From the NCBI RefSeq assembly GCF_008369935.1, contig NZ_VTUZ01000021.1:101734-165733 (forward strand): a stretch of 64,000 nucleotides of DNA, written 5' to 3'. The position numbers and the translations under genes are program-made. Shown in pieces: positions 1-7,961 of the stretch. Within the stretch, counting starts at the first letter, position 1. The number at the start of each line of letters is the position of its first letter. The DNA is from Paraburkholderia panacisoli. Its GTDB lineage: Bacteria; Pseudomonadota; Gammaproteobacteria; Burkholderiales; Burkholderiaceae. The notes below the pieces were generated by a model. That model saw nothing but the letters and a program-made list of their open reading frames with translations. It searched no databases and was not told the DNA's origin.

Positions 1-203
1 ACTGCACCGAAAGCGATACGCCGCTGCTTGGTAGAATGTTAGTTTTGGTGGCGCGTCTGGCCGATCAATTGGGCGTGGCCTACGCAGGCGGTCAAACGGG
101 CTTTCGCACGGTAATCAATACCGGTCCGGGCGGCGGTCAGGAGGTGTATCACCTGCACGCGCACATTCTTGCGGGACCGCGCCCATGGCAGCGAATGGGT
201 TGA
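1..203 (+). CDS. HIT-family nucleotide-binding hydrolase, C-terminal part
   Basis: This is the 3' end of a gene cut by the left window edge; the frame opens at base 3 and stops with TGA at 201-203. The last 66 residues contain a GFRTVINTGPGGGQEVYHLH stretch followed by AHILAGPRPW. This is the histidine triad (HxHxH) and the conserved C-terminal Trp of HINT-type purine nucleoside phosphoramidases, which hydrolyse AMP-lysine-like adducts. In Burkholderia this gene usually sits between hisE and tatA, which fits the tatA gene 248 bp downstream. The substrate in this organism cannot be told from the sequence. Confidence 0.9.
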   Translation, partial: CTESDTPLLGRMLVLVARLADQLGVAYAGGQTGFRTVINTGPGGGQEVYHLHAHILAGPRPWQRMG

Positions 204-451
204 CGGAAAAAACGGGGTCGCGGACTTTGCTGCGACTTTTGGTCGGAGACAATGGCGCGGCCGTCGTTTTTGCGCCTTTGTAATAACGCCGACGCGGTCG
301 TCCGGCCACAATGCTAAGGTGGGTGTGCCACCGGTCGAATCGGAACAGCCAGCGGTATCGTATAGGTGAAGCGTCAGCGCTTCAAATCACGCCGCCAGGC
401 GCACGAAATTTACCGCATCGCGGTGCGGTGTCGGGGTTAAGGAGAGCAGTC

Positions 452-694
452 ATGGGTTCATTGAGCATTTGGCATTGGTTGATCGTGTTGTTGATCGTCG
501 CACTCGTGTTCGGCACGAAGAAGCTGCGCAATATCGGCACTGATCTGGGCGGCGCGGTGAAGGGCTTCAAGGAAGGCATGAAGGAAGCCGAAACGCCGGC
601 TGGCGACGCGCAGCAGCAGCGCGAACTGCCGCGCAATGGCGCGGTGGATGTGGAAGCGAAAGAAAAGACGCCGCGTTCCGGCGATTTCCGCTAA
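452..694 (+). CDS. tatA: Sec-independent protein translocase subunit TatA
   Basis: 80 residues. It has a short N-terminal transmembrane segment (about residues 5-21, LSIWHWLIVLLIVALVFGTK) followed by an amphipathic helix starting KKLRNIGTDLGGAVKGFKEG and a charged tail, the standard TatA/E plan. TatA oligomers form the passage for folded twin-arginine proteins across the inner membrane. The ATG at 452 is preceded by an AAGGAGAG ribosome binding site. A longer in-frame start upstream would add residues before the membrane helix and is unlikely. It forms an operon with tatB and tatC, and the Rieske protein encoded at 4414 is an expected substrate. Confidence 0.96.
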   Translation: MGSLSIWHWLIVLLIVALVFGTKKLRNIGTDLGGAVKGFKEGMKEAETPAGDAQQQRELPRNGAVDVEAKEKTPRSGDFR

Positions 695-733
695 GCCGCG
701 GCTGATCCGCGTTACTGACGGACATTCCACTTC

Positions 734-1252
734 ATGCTGGACCTCGGTCTAACCAAGATGGCGCTGATCGGCGTCGTCGCGCTGGTCGTACTCGGACCTG
801 AGCGCCTGCCACGCGTCGCCCGCACGGCTGGCGCGCTGTTCGGCCGCGCGCAGCGGTATATCAACGACGTGAAGTCCGAAGTCACGCGCGAAATCGAACT
901 CGACGAATTGCGTCGCATGAAGACCGAGTTCGAAACAGCGGCGAGCAATGTCGAAACCTCCGTTCAGGACAATCTGCGCAAGCACGAAAGCGAATTGAAC
1001 GAAGCGTGGAACAGCGGCACTTCGGTGTCGCCGAGCATTGCCGGCGGCGCGCTCGAAGACGTCGGCAATTCGTCGTGGCCGAGCAGCACGCCGGCTGCAG
1101 CGCCCAAGCGCAAGAACTGGCGTGTCAAGCAGAGCGCCATGCCGACCTGGTACAAGCGCGCAACCACGCGTCGTACGCGCGTGCAGTCGGGTGCTGCGCG
1201 CGTCGCGCGGCATACGCCTGCCACCATGCGTCGTCCAACGCGGTTCTTCTGA
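734..1252 (+). CDS. tatB: Sec-independent protein translocase subunit TatB
   Basis: 172 residues starting MLDLGLTKMALIGVVALVVL, one N-terminal transmembrane helix with the conserved GPERLP hinge at about residues 21-26. A long amphipathic helix (residues 30-100) rich in Glu and Arg follows, then a low-complexity basic tail. TatB binds TatC and forms the twin-arginine signal receptor. It starts 39 bp after tatA and is followed by tatC after 34 bp, so one transcript is likely. The C-terminal 70 residues are variable in the family and Arg-rich here. Confidence 0.95.
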   Translation: MLDLGLTKMALIGVVALVVLGPERLPRVARTAGALFGRAQRYINDVKSEVTREIELDELRRMKTEFETAASNVETSVQDNLRKHESELNEAWNSGTSVSPSIAGGALEDVGNSSWPSSTPAAAPKRKNWRVKQSAMPTWYKRATTRRTRVQSGAARVARHTPATMRRPTRFF

Positions 1253-1286
1253 TGATCAGAACGACAATCCCTAACCGAGGGCCGGT

Positions 1287-2069
1287 GTGAGCGACCCCCA
1301 GCAATCCCAGGACGAAGGCACTGAAGAGACCTTCATTTCCCACCTCGTTGAATTGCGCGACCGCATCATCCGCGCGGGCCTTGCCGTCATCGTGGTGTTC
1401 ATCGGGCTCGTGTATTGGGCGCCGGACATTTTCAAGCTGCTGGCGCGCCCGCTGATGCAGAATCTGCCGAAGGACGGCAAGATGATCGTCACCGACGTCA
1501 CCGGCTCGTTCTTCGTGCCTATGAAGGTGACGATGCTGGTCGCTTTTGTGATCGCGTTGCCGGTTGTGCTGTACCAGATCTGGGCGTTCGTCGCGCCGGG
1601 GCTTTATCAGCACGAGAAGAAGCTGGTGGGGCCGCTGGTGGCGAGCAGCTATACGCTCTTTCTGTGCGGCATGGCGTTCGCGTATTTCGTGGTGTTCCCG
1701 ACCATCTTCCGTGTGATGGCGCATTACAACGCGCCGCTCGGCGCGGAAATGACCACCGACATCGACAATTACCTGAGCTTCGTGCTGACCATGTTCATTG
1801 CGTTCGGCGTGACGTTCGAAGTGCCGATCGTCGTCGTGCTGCTGGTTCGCATGAACGTGCTGACCATCAAGAAGCTCAAGGAAATTCGTCCGTATGTGAT
1901 CGTCGGCGCGTTTGTGATTTCGGCTGTGGTGACGCCTCCGGATGTGTTCTCGCAGCTGATCCTGGCGATTCCGCTGATCGTGCTGTATGAGGCGGGGATC
2001 ATTGCAGCGCGGCTCTTCGTCAGCAAGCAGCCAGCGGCGATCGAGGATGCGAGTCCGCCGTCGAGTTGA
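1287..2069 (+). CDS. tatC: Sec-independent protein translocase subunit TatC
   Basis: 260 residues with six predicted membrane spans. It carries the family hallmarks near the N terminus (ETFISHLVELRDRIIRAGLA), the cytoplasmic region that recognises the twin-arginine signal, and a FxxPMK motif (SFFVPMKVTM) in the first periplasmic/TM2 area. The reading frame has no ATG near the conserved start; the best start is GTG at 1287, preceded by a GAGGGCC stretch. Length matches the usual 250-260 residues. It is the last gene of tatABC and is followed by a clear intrinsic terminator at 2110. Confidence 0.96.
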   Translation: MSDPQQSQDEGTEETFISHLVELRDRIIRAGLAVIVVFIGLVYWAPDIFKLLARPLMQNLPKDGKMIVTDVTGSFFVPMKVTMLVAFVIALPVVLYQIWAFVAPGLYQHEKKLVGPLVASSYTLFLCGMAFAYFVVFPTIFRVMAHYNAPLGAEMTTDIDNYLSFVLTMFIAFGVTFEVPIVVVLLVRMNVLTIKKLKEIRPYVIVGAFVISAVVTPPDVFSQLILAIPLIVLYEAGIIAARLFVSKQPAAIEDASPPSS

Positions 2070-2109
2070 TATAGCGCTTGGCGTTTTGCGCGAAACGGCA
2101 GACAAACAA

Positions 2110-2145
2110 AAAGGGCAGTCCAGTGATGGACTGCCCTTTCGTTTT
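2110..2145 (+). terminator. Intrinsic terminator after tatC
   Basis: A perfect 12-bp stem (AAAGGGCAGTCC at 2110-2121 pairing with GGACTGCCCTTT at 2128-2139) with a 6-nt loop is followed by CGTTTT. The A-run on the other side means it could also end minus-strand transcripts from the DegS-like gene. Confidence 0.85.
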
Positions 2146-2206
2146 GGTTTCGGCTCATTGGCCACGCTATCTGACTATGGCGGCTCGCGCAGTATTGCGT
2201 CTCGCC

Positions 2207-3427
2207 TCAACCGCCTTCCTCGTCCGGCTGATCGCCGCCGTTTTCTTCGGCGGGTTGCTTCGGCGGCGGCGGACGCTTGCCGATGGTCACGTCCAGATCG
2301 ACCGTGTGGCCTTTGCGTACCAGATGCACCTTCGCAGCCGTGCCCGGCTTGATCTGTGCGATGACGTTCAACAAGCGCGTGGTGTCGGTGATCTCCTGGC
2401 CGTTCACGCTCATCAGGATGTCGCCCGGCTTGATGCCCGCACGGTCGGCCGGCCCGTTCTTCAGCACGCCCGCGACGATCGCGCCCGACTTCTGGTCGAG
2501 CCCGAACGACTCGGCGATCTCCGGCGTCACGTCCTGCGGCTCGACGCCGATCCAGCCGCGCGTGACCGAGCCGGTGGTGATGATGCTTTCCAGCACGCTG
2601 CGCGCCGTCGACACCGGGATCGCAAAGCCGATGCCGAGCGAGCCTCCCGAGCGCGAATAGATCGCGGTGTTGATGCCGAGGAGGTTGCCGTTCACGTCGA
2701 CCAGCGCACCGCCCGAATTGCCGGGATTGATCGCCGCGTCGGTCTGGATGAAGTTTTCGAACGTATTGATGCCGAGGTGATTGCGCCCGAGCGCGCTGAC
2801 GATGCCCATCGTCACCGTCTGGCCGACGCCGAACGGATTGCCGATCGCCAGCACGATATCGCCCACGCGCGTCTGGTCCATGCGGCCGAGCGTGATGGTG
2901 GGCAGGTTGGTCATGTTGACCTTCAGCACAGCCAGATCCGTTTCGGGATCGATGCCGATCACCTTCGCATTGGTGGTGCGGCCATCGGCCAGAGCGATTT
3001 CGATCTGGTCGGCGCCGTCGACGACGTGCTGGTTCGTTAGAATGTAACCTTCCGAACTCACTATCACCCCGGAGCCGAGGTTGGATGCCGGTTGCTCCTG
3101 CTGCTTGCGTTTGTTCTTGTCGCCGAAGAAGTAGCGGAACAGCGGATCTTTCGCGCGCGGATCGGGCGGCAGTGAGCCATCCTTGCTTGAGAACACGTTG
3201 ACGACCGCGGGCATGGCCTTTTGCGCGGCGTCCGCATAGGACGTCTGGGCTGGCCCGCCGCCGATGCCTGGCGCCACTTCCCGCAGGGCGACGATCGGTT
3301 CGGCGAGTTGCTTGCCGAATTGCCCTTGACGCTGGAGCCACTGCGGTTTGAGAGTCGCAATGATGAACATCAGCGCCAACAGCACGGTCACCGCTTGGGC
3401 AAAGAACAGCCAAAAGCGTCTAAGCAT
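2207..3427 (-). CDS. DegS/DegQ-like periplasmic serine protease (trypsin fold plus one PDZ)
   Basis: 406 residues. An N-terminal hydrophobic segment (residues 8-25) looks like an uncleaved anchor, as in DegS. The trypsin-like domain has the catalytic triad His134 (TNQHVVDGA), Asp164 (DPETDLAVLKV) and Ser238 (NPGNSGGALVD). A single PDZ domain covers about residues 285-390, and the tail is Pro/Glu/Gly-rich. One PDZ plus an anchor favours DegS-like envelope-stress sensing over two-PDZ DegP, but regulated cleavage of RseA is not shown here. Its start codon lies only 19 bp from that of the divergent Nif3-like gene. Confidence 0.9.
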   Translation of the reverse strand: MLRRFWLFFAQAVTVLLALMFIIATLKPQWLQRQGQFGKQLAEPIVALREVAPGIGGGPAQTSYADAAQKAMPAVVNVFSSKDGSLPPDPRAKDPLFRYFFGDKNKRKQQEQPASNLGSGVIVSSEGYILTNQHVVDGADQIEIALADGRTTNAKVIGIDPETDLAVLKVNMTNLPTITLGRMDQTRVGDIVLAIGNPFGVGQTVTMGIVSALGRNHLGINTFENFIQTDAAINPGNSGGALVDVNGNLLGINTAIYSRSGGSLGIGFAIPVSTARSVLESIITTGSVTRGWIGVEPQDVTPEIAESFGLDQKSGAIVAGVLKNGPADRAGIKPGDILMSVNGQEITDTTRLLNVIAQIKPGTAAKVHLVRKGHTVDLDVTIGKRPPPPKQPAEENGGDQPDEEGG

Positions 3428-3446
3428 CTGAAGACTAGAGGATTAT

Positions 3447-4193
3447 ATGGATCGGATCGAACTTGAATTGTACTTGAACAATCTTCTTGAAACCGCGCGC
3501 TTCAAGGACTATTGCCCCAATGGATTGCAGGTCGAAGGGCGTCGCCGGATCAACAAGCTCGCGACCGGTGTGACCGCGTCGGTGGCCTTCCTGGAGGCAG
3601 CGCTCGACTGGGGCGCGGACGCCGTGCTGGTCCATCACGGCTACTTCTGGCGCAACGAAGCGCCGCAGATCACCGGCCGCAAACATGCGCGCCTGAAACT
3701 GCTGATCGGCAACGACTTGAACCTGTTCGCGTATCACCTGCCGCTCGACGACCATCCCGAGTTCGGCAACAACGCGCAGATCGGCGAAAAGATGGGCTGG
3801 ATCAGCGACGCGCGTTTCGGCGAAAACAATCTGGGCTGGCTCGCCACGTTTCCGATGCCGATCACGCTTGCGCACTTCACCGCGCAGATCGAACAGACGC
3901 TCGGCCGCACACCGCTCGTGTTCGGCGACCCGGATCGCGAACTACGGCGCGTGGGCTGGTGCACGGGCGCTGCGCAGGGCATGTTCGACGCGGCGATCGA
4001 CGCGGGCGCCGACGTCTACCTGACCGGCGAAGTGTCGGAGTCGGTGATGCACACGTCGGCGGAAAGCGGCGTCGCGTTTCTCGCGGCCGGGCACCACGCG
4101 ACGGAACGCTTCGGCGTGCAGGCAGTGGGCAAACATCTGTCCGAGCAGTTCGATATCGAACACCTGTTTATCGATATCCCTAATCCCGTTTGA
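3447..4193 (+). CDS. Nif3-like dinuclear metal-centre protein (DUF34/YbgI family)
   Basis: 248 residues, the usual length of bacterial Nif3/YbgI proteins. Family features seen are the early DYCPNGLQVEGR motif, the metal-binding VLVHHGYFWR motif (about residues 64-73), AYHLPLDDHPEFGNNA, and a C-terminal GHHATERFGVQAVGKHL segment that supplies further metal ligands. These proteins form hexameric rings with two metals per subunit. GTP cyclohydrolase-like and other activities have been proposed, but the role is unsettled. GAGG sits 5 nt before the ATG at 3447. In this neighbourhood it commonly lies between the DegS-like gene and petA. Confidence 0.9.
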   Translation: MDRIELELYLNNLLETARFKDYCPNGLQVEGRRRINKLATGVTASVAFLEAALDWGADAVLVHHGYFWRNEAPQITGRKHARLKLLIGNDLNLFAYHLPLDDHPEFGNNAQIGEKMGWISDARFGENNLGWLATFPMPITLAHFTAQIEQTLGRTPLVFGDPDRELRRVGWCTGAAQGMFDAAIDAGADVYLTGEVSESVMHTSAESGVAFLAAGHHATERFGVQAVGKHLSEQFDIEHLFIDIPNPV

Positions 4194-4260
4194 ATTGCGA
4201 ATTGCATTGAAGAAGCAAAAGGCGCGAATAACGCAGAGGGCACTTAAAAGGAGGTGTGAA

Positions 4261-4335
4261 ATGCTCTGCGATTCGTACGGAGAAACCCTGAGTTATCAAG
4301 GACTTCGCACGGTATTTGGCAATCGGCCCTTGTAA
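4261..4335 (+). CDS. Small upstream ORF (24 codons) before petA, possible leader peptide
   Basis: An open frame starts with ATG at 4261 and stops with TAA at 4333-4335. It is preceded by AAAAGGAGGTG, one of the best ribosome binding sites in the window, spaced about 5-6 nt from the ATG. The peptide begins MLCDSYGETL and ends VFGNRPL. Its stop codon directly abuts an ATG (4336) that is in frame with petA, and the usual petA start is at 4414. I do not recognise the peptide. The strong site argues that it is translated, perhaps to couple or regulate petA translation; a chance ORF remains possible. Confidence 0.45.
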   Translation: MLCDSYGETLSYQGLRTVFGNRPL

Positions 4336-4413
4336 ATGGCGACTCCATTCGCGCAAACTAGCGGCGGTAGAAGAGACGTGAAGGAAAAATCCAACTCAGA
4401 AGTGGGGCGTGTG

Positions 4414-5034
4414 ATGCGAGACAAAGAAGATGAACGCGTCGACGGCAGCCGCCGGAACTGGCTGGTAGCGACGACCGTAGCAGGTGGCATAGGAGGCGTT
4501 GCCATTGTCGTACCCTTTGTTAGTTCGTTTGCACCATCTGAAAGGGCCAAGGCAGCAGGTGCCCCGGTCGAAGTCGATTTCAGCAATCTCAAGCCCGGCG
4601 ACATGATGACTGTCGCCTGGCGTGGCAAGCCGGTGTGGATCATCAACCGCACCGACAGAATGCTCGCCGATGTCCAGAAAGCCGATAACCAGGTAGCGGA
4701 CCCCCACACCACGAATCCCTTCTCGATGCCGTTGCCGGACTACTGCAACAACGAATTCCGTTCACGCGCCGAGAACAAGCATCTTTTAGTCGCCGTCGCC
4801 GTGTGCACCCATCTGGGCTGCACGCCGACGCCGCGCTTCCAGGAGGGCGCGCAGCCCAATCTTCCGGACGACTGGCCAGGCGGCTTCCTGTGCCCGTGCC
4901 ACGGCTCGACTTACGACATGGCCGGCCGCGTCTTCAAGAACAAACCTGCGCCGCAGAACCTCGACATCCCGCGCTTCATGTTCACGTCGGCCACCGGCCT
5001 CGTGATCGGGAAGGACGAGAAAGGAGAAGCGTAA
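4414..5034 (+). CDS. petA: Ubiquinol-cytochrome c reductase, Rieske iron-sulfur subunit
   Basis: 206 residues. A twin-arginine signal/anchor is visible (SRRNWLVAT with Arg13-Arg14, followed by a hydrophobic segment to about residue 38), so export depends on TatABC. The [2Fe-2S] cluster ligands are in CTHLGC (Cys131, His133, Cys136) and CPCHGS (Cys160, Cys162, His163). It accepts an electron from ubiquinol in the bc1 complex and passes it to cytochrome c1. I chose ATG 4414 because it gives the family's usual N terminus. In-frame GTG 4378 or ATG 4336 would add 12 or 26 residues. The stop codon overlaps the petB start (TAATG). Confidence 0.95.
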   Translation: MRDKEDERVDGSRRNWLVATTVAGGIGGVAIVVPFVSSFAPSERAKAAGAPVEVDFSNLKPGDMMTVAWRGKPVWIINRTDRMLADVQKADNQVADPHTTNPFSMPLPDYCNNEFRSRAENKHLLVAVAVCTHLGCTPTPRFQEGAQPNLPDDWPGGFLCPCHGSTYDMAGRVFKNKPAPQNLDIPRFMFTSATGLVIGKDEKGEA

Positions 5035-6413
5035 TGGCGATGGACCACGAAGTAGAGACGACCGGGCTGGCCGGCTGGATCGACCGGCGCTTTCCCATGA
5101 CGTCCACCTGGAAGAAGCACGTTACCGAGTACTACGCGCCGAAGAACTTCAACTTCTGGTACTTCTTCGGTTCGCTCGCGTTGCTGGTGCTGGTCAATCA
5201 GATCGTCACCGGCATCTTCCTCACGATGAACTACAAGCCCGACGCGACGCTCGCGTTCTCGTCGGTCGAGTACATCATGCGCGAGGTGCCGTGGGGCTGG
5301 CTGATCCGTTATATGCACTCCACGGGCGCGTCGATGTTTTTCGTCGTCGTGTATCTGCATATGTTCCGCGGGCTGATGTACGGCTCGTATCGCAAGCCGC
5401 GCGAACTGGTGTGGATTTTCGGCTGCTTTATTTTCCTGAGCCTGATGGCGGAGGCGTTCTTCGGCTATCTGCTGCCGTGGGGACAGATGTCGTTCTGGGG
5501 CGCGCAGGTGATCGTCAATCTGTTCTCGGCGATTCCGTTCATCGGCCCCGATCTGTCGCTGTGGATTCGCGGCGACTACGTCGTCTCGGACGTGACGCTC
5601 AATCGCTTCTTCGCCTTTCACGTGATCGCGATTCCGCTGGTGCTGATCGGGCTGGTGATCGCCCACCTGGTCGCGCTGCATGAAGTGGGGTCGAACAACC
5701 CGGACGGCATCGAGATCAAGGCGAAGAAGGGCCCGGACGGCATCCCGCTCGACGGCATCCCGTTCCACCCGTACTACTCGGTGCATGATTTCATGGGCAC
5801 GTGTGTGTTTCTGGTGATCTTCGCGGCGATCATCTTCTTCGCGCCGGAAATGGGCGGGTACTTCCTCGAAGCCAACAACTTCGTGCCCGCCAATCCGCTG
5901 CAAACGCCGCCGGAAATCGCGCCGGTCTGGTACTTCACCGCCTTCTACGCGATGCTGCGCGCCACCACCGATCCGTTCAAGATCGTGCTGATGATCGTGA
6001 TCGCACTGCTCGGCCTGCTCGCGCTGGTGCGCGCGCGCGGCAAGTGGAAGCCCGGCTTGCCGGTGCTCGCGGTGTTGGTGATTCTGGCGATGGCGTTCAC
6101 CGAATCGAAGTTCTGGGGCGTGGTGGTGATGGGCAGCGCGGTGATCTCGCTGTTCTTCCTGCCCTGGCTCGACCGCTCGCCGGTCAAGTCGATTCGTTAC
6201 CGGCCGTTTTTTCACAAGGTGTTCTACGGGATTTTCGTGCTCGCTTTCCTGACGTTGGGCTTCCTCGGCACTAAACCGCCGTCGCCAGCCTCCACGCTGA
6301 TTGCTCAGGTGTGTGCGTTGATCTACTTCGCGTTTTTCCTCGGTATGCCGTTCTGGACGCGGCTTGGCACGTTCAAGCAGCCGCCCGAACGGGTGCGGTT
6401 CAAGCCTCACTAA
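5034..6413 (+). CDS. petB: Ubiquinol-cytochrome c reductase, cytochrome b subunit
   Basis: 459 residues with eight or more membrane helices. The haem-binding His pairs lie in HSTGASMFFVVVYLHMF and in the FHVIAIPLVLIGLVIAHL helix. The Qo-site motif reads PVWY at residues 297-300 rather than the PEWY of mitochondria and alphaproteobacteria. It forms the quinol oxidation and reduction sites of the bc1 complex. The ATG at 5034 overlaps the petA stop codon, and a second ATG two codons later (5040) is also possible. It is followed 22 bp later by petC. The extended C-terminal helices (ending near residue 445) are normal for betaproteobacterial cytochrome b. Confidence 0.96.
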   Translation: MAMDHEVETTGLAGWIDRRFPMTSTWKKHVTEYYAPKNFNFWYFFGSLALLVLVNQIVTGIFLTMNYKPDATLAFSSVEYIMREVPWGWLIRYMHSTGASMFFVVVYLHMFRGLMYGSYRKPRELVWIFGCFIFLSLMAEAFFGYLLPWGQMSFWGAQVIVNLFSAIPFIGPDLSLWIRGDYVVSDVTLNRFFAFHVIAIPLVLIGLVIAHLVALHEVGSNNPDGIEIKAKKGPDGIPLDGIPFHPYYSVHDFMGTCVFLVIFAAIIFFAPEMGGYFLEANNFVPANPLQTPPEIAPVWYFTAFYAMLRATTDPFKIVLMIVIALLGLLALVRARGKWKPGLPVLAVLVILAMAFTESKFWGVVVMGSAVISLFFLPWLDRSPVKSIRYRPFFHKVFYGIFVLAFLTLGFLGTKPPSPASTLIAQVCALIYFAFFLGMPFWTRLGTFKQPPERVRFKPH

Positions 6414-6435
6414 TCGCGAGCCAGGAGAACACGCA

Positions 6436-7191
6436 ATGAAAAAACTGCTTTCGACGTGCGCGCTGATCGGCGCGACACTGCTCGCGGTGCTGACCGCCCC
6501 GGCTTACGCGGACGAGAATTTCCCTCTCGACCGCGCGCCGGATAACGCGGAGAATTTCGCTTCTTTGCAGCACGGCGCGCAATTGTTTGTAAACTACTGC
6601 CTGAATTGCCACAGCGCGAACCTGATGCGCTACAACCGGCTGACCGACCTCGGCATCACGCCGAGCGAAATTCAGGCGAACCTGCTGTTCACCACCGACA
6701 AGGTCGGCAACACGATGACCGTGGCGATGCGCCCGGACGACGCGAAAGCGTGGTTCGGCGCGACGCCGCCGGACCTGTCGGTGGAAGCCCGGGCGCGCGG
6801 CAAGGATTGGCTCTACACGTATCTGCGCACTTTTTATCGCGACGATACGCGGCCGACCGGCTGGAACAATCTGGTGTATGAGAACGTGGGCATGCCTCAC
6901 GTGCTGTGGCAGCTTCAGGGGCAACGTGCAGCGAAGTTCGGTGACGAAACCGACGAAAAAACCGGCGAGACGGTACACAAATTTGTCGGCTTCCAGCAGC
7001 TCACTCCGGGGACGATGTCGCCGGTAGATTATGATTCTGCTGTGGCCGACCTCGTGTCGTACCTGTCATGGATGTCCGAACCGACGCAGAAAACCCGCAA
7101 ACAGCTTGGCGTGTGGGTGCTGCTGTTCCTCGGTATCCTGAGCTTTTTCGCCTGGCGACTGAACGCTGCGTACTGGAAACATATCAAATAA
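6436..7191 (+). CDS. petC: Ubiquinol-cytochrome c reductase, cytochrome c1 subunit
   Basis: 251 residues. It has a cleavable signal peptide (MKKLLSTCALIGATLLAVL, cleavage likely after AYA near residue 23), a covalent haem c site CLNCH at residues 55-59, and a C-terminal anchor helix (LGVWVLLFLGILSFFAWRL). The sixth haem ligand Met is probably in one of the conserved Met segments around residue 152-190. It passes electrons from the Rieske protein to periplasmic cytochrome c. AGGAGA precedes the ATG by about 8 nt. It is the last gene of petABC, followed by a long hairpin before sspA. Confidence 0.96.
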   Translation: MKKLLSTCALIGATLLAVLTAPAYADENFPLDRAPDNAENFASLQHGAQLFVNYCLNCHSANLMRYNRLTDLGITPSEIQANLLFTTDKVGNTMTVAMRPDDAKAWFGATPPDLSVEARARGKDWLYTYLRTFYRDDTRPTGWNNLVYENVGMPHVLWQLQGQRAAKFGDETDEKTGETVHKFVGFQQLTPGTMSPVDYDSAVADLVSYLSWMSEPTQKTRKQLGVWVLLFLGILSFFAWRLNAAYWKHIK

Positions 7192-7212
7192 TCACGCCGT
7201 CACACGGTGTGG

Positions 7213-7260
7213 GGCTGGCGCCAGGAAAAACCTGCTGAACGGTTTTTCCGCGCGCTGGCC
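7213..7260 (+). promoter_or_regulatory. Long RNA hairpin between petC and sspA
   Basis: The arms GGAAAAACC (7224-7232) and GGTTTTTCC (7241-7249) pair perfectly around an 8-nt loop. They are extended by GGCTGGCGC (7213-7221) pairing with GCGCTGGCC (7252-7260), including two G-T pairs, with a 2x2 internal loop. That makes an 18-bp stem starting 21 nt after the petC stop. There is no T-run directly after it, so RNA processing, 3'-end protection of the pet mRNA or attenuation of read-through into sspA are all possible. Confidence 0.6.
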
Positions 7261-7286
7261 CTTCAGCTTTTTGAGGAAACGTAAAC

Positions 7287-7898
7287 ATGATGGTTCTGTA
7301 TTCCGGCACAACTTGCCCGTTCTCCCAGCGTTGCCGGCTGGTGTTGTTCGAAAAGGGCATGGACTTCGAAATCCGCGACGTCGACCTGTTTAACAAGCCG
7401 GAAGACATCGCCGTGATGAATCCGTACGGTCAAGTGCCGATTCTCGTCGAACGGGACCTGATTCTGTACGAATCGAACATCATCAACGAGTACATCGACG
7501 AGCGCTTCCCGCATCCGCAACTGATGCCGGCTGATCCGGTGCAGCGCGCCCGCGCGCGCCTGTTCCTGCTGAACTTCGAGAAGGAGCTGTTCGTGCACGT
7601 CGGCACGCTCGAAAATGAAAAGGGCAAGGCCGCCGAGAAGAATCACGAAAAGGCCCGCCTCGCGATCCGCGATCGCCTGACGCAGCTCGCGCCGATCTTC
7701 CTGAAGAACAAGTACATGCTCGGCGAAGAGTTCTCGATGCTCGACGTCGCGATCGCGCCGCTGCTGTGGCGTCTGGACCACTACGGTATCGAGCTGTCGA
7801 AGAACGCCGCACCGCTGATGAAGTACGCCGAGCGCATTTTCAGCCGCCCGGCTTACATCGAAGCGCTGACGCCTTCGGAAAAGGTGATGCGCCGTTGA
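7287..7898 (+). CDS. sspA: Stringent starvation protein A (glutathione S-transferase fold)
   Basis: 203 residues. An N-terminal thioredoxin-like domain carries YSGTTCPFSQRCRLVLFEKG, PYGQVPILVERDLILYESN and the cis-Pro, followed by an all-helical GST C-terminal domain. SspA-type proteins bind RNA polymerase and support stationary-phase and acid-stress transcription rather than acting as glutathione transferases. The start is MM; the second ATG at 7290 is equally possible, with GAGGAAACG upstream. The sspB gene follows directly. Pairing with sspB downstream of petABC is the standard betaproteobacterial arrangement. Confidence 0.93.
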   Translation: MMVLYSGTTCPFSQRCRLVLFEKGMDFEIRDVDLFNKPEDIAVMNPYGQVPILVERDLILYESNIINEYIDERFPHPQLMPADPVQRARARLFLLNFEKELFVHVGTLENEKGKAAEKNHEKARLAIRDRLTQLAPIFLKNKYMLGEEFSMLDVAIAPLLWRLDHYGIELSKNAAPLMKYAERIFSRPAYIEALTPSEKVMRR

Positions 7899-7961
7899 GT
7901 TTGGCTTTGGGGTGAGGGCGCCGCACGCTTGTGCGGGCCCCCGTCCGTAAGAGGACTGTTG

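Noticed and set aside
4911..6410. A 499-codon minus-strand frame opposite cytochrome b
   Set aside because: Composition is Arg/His/Glu-rich shadow of the petB codons; no motif, no ribosome binding site.
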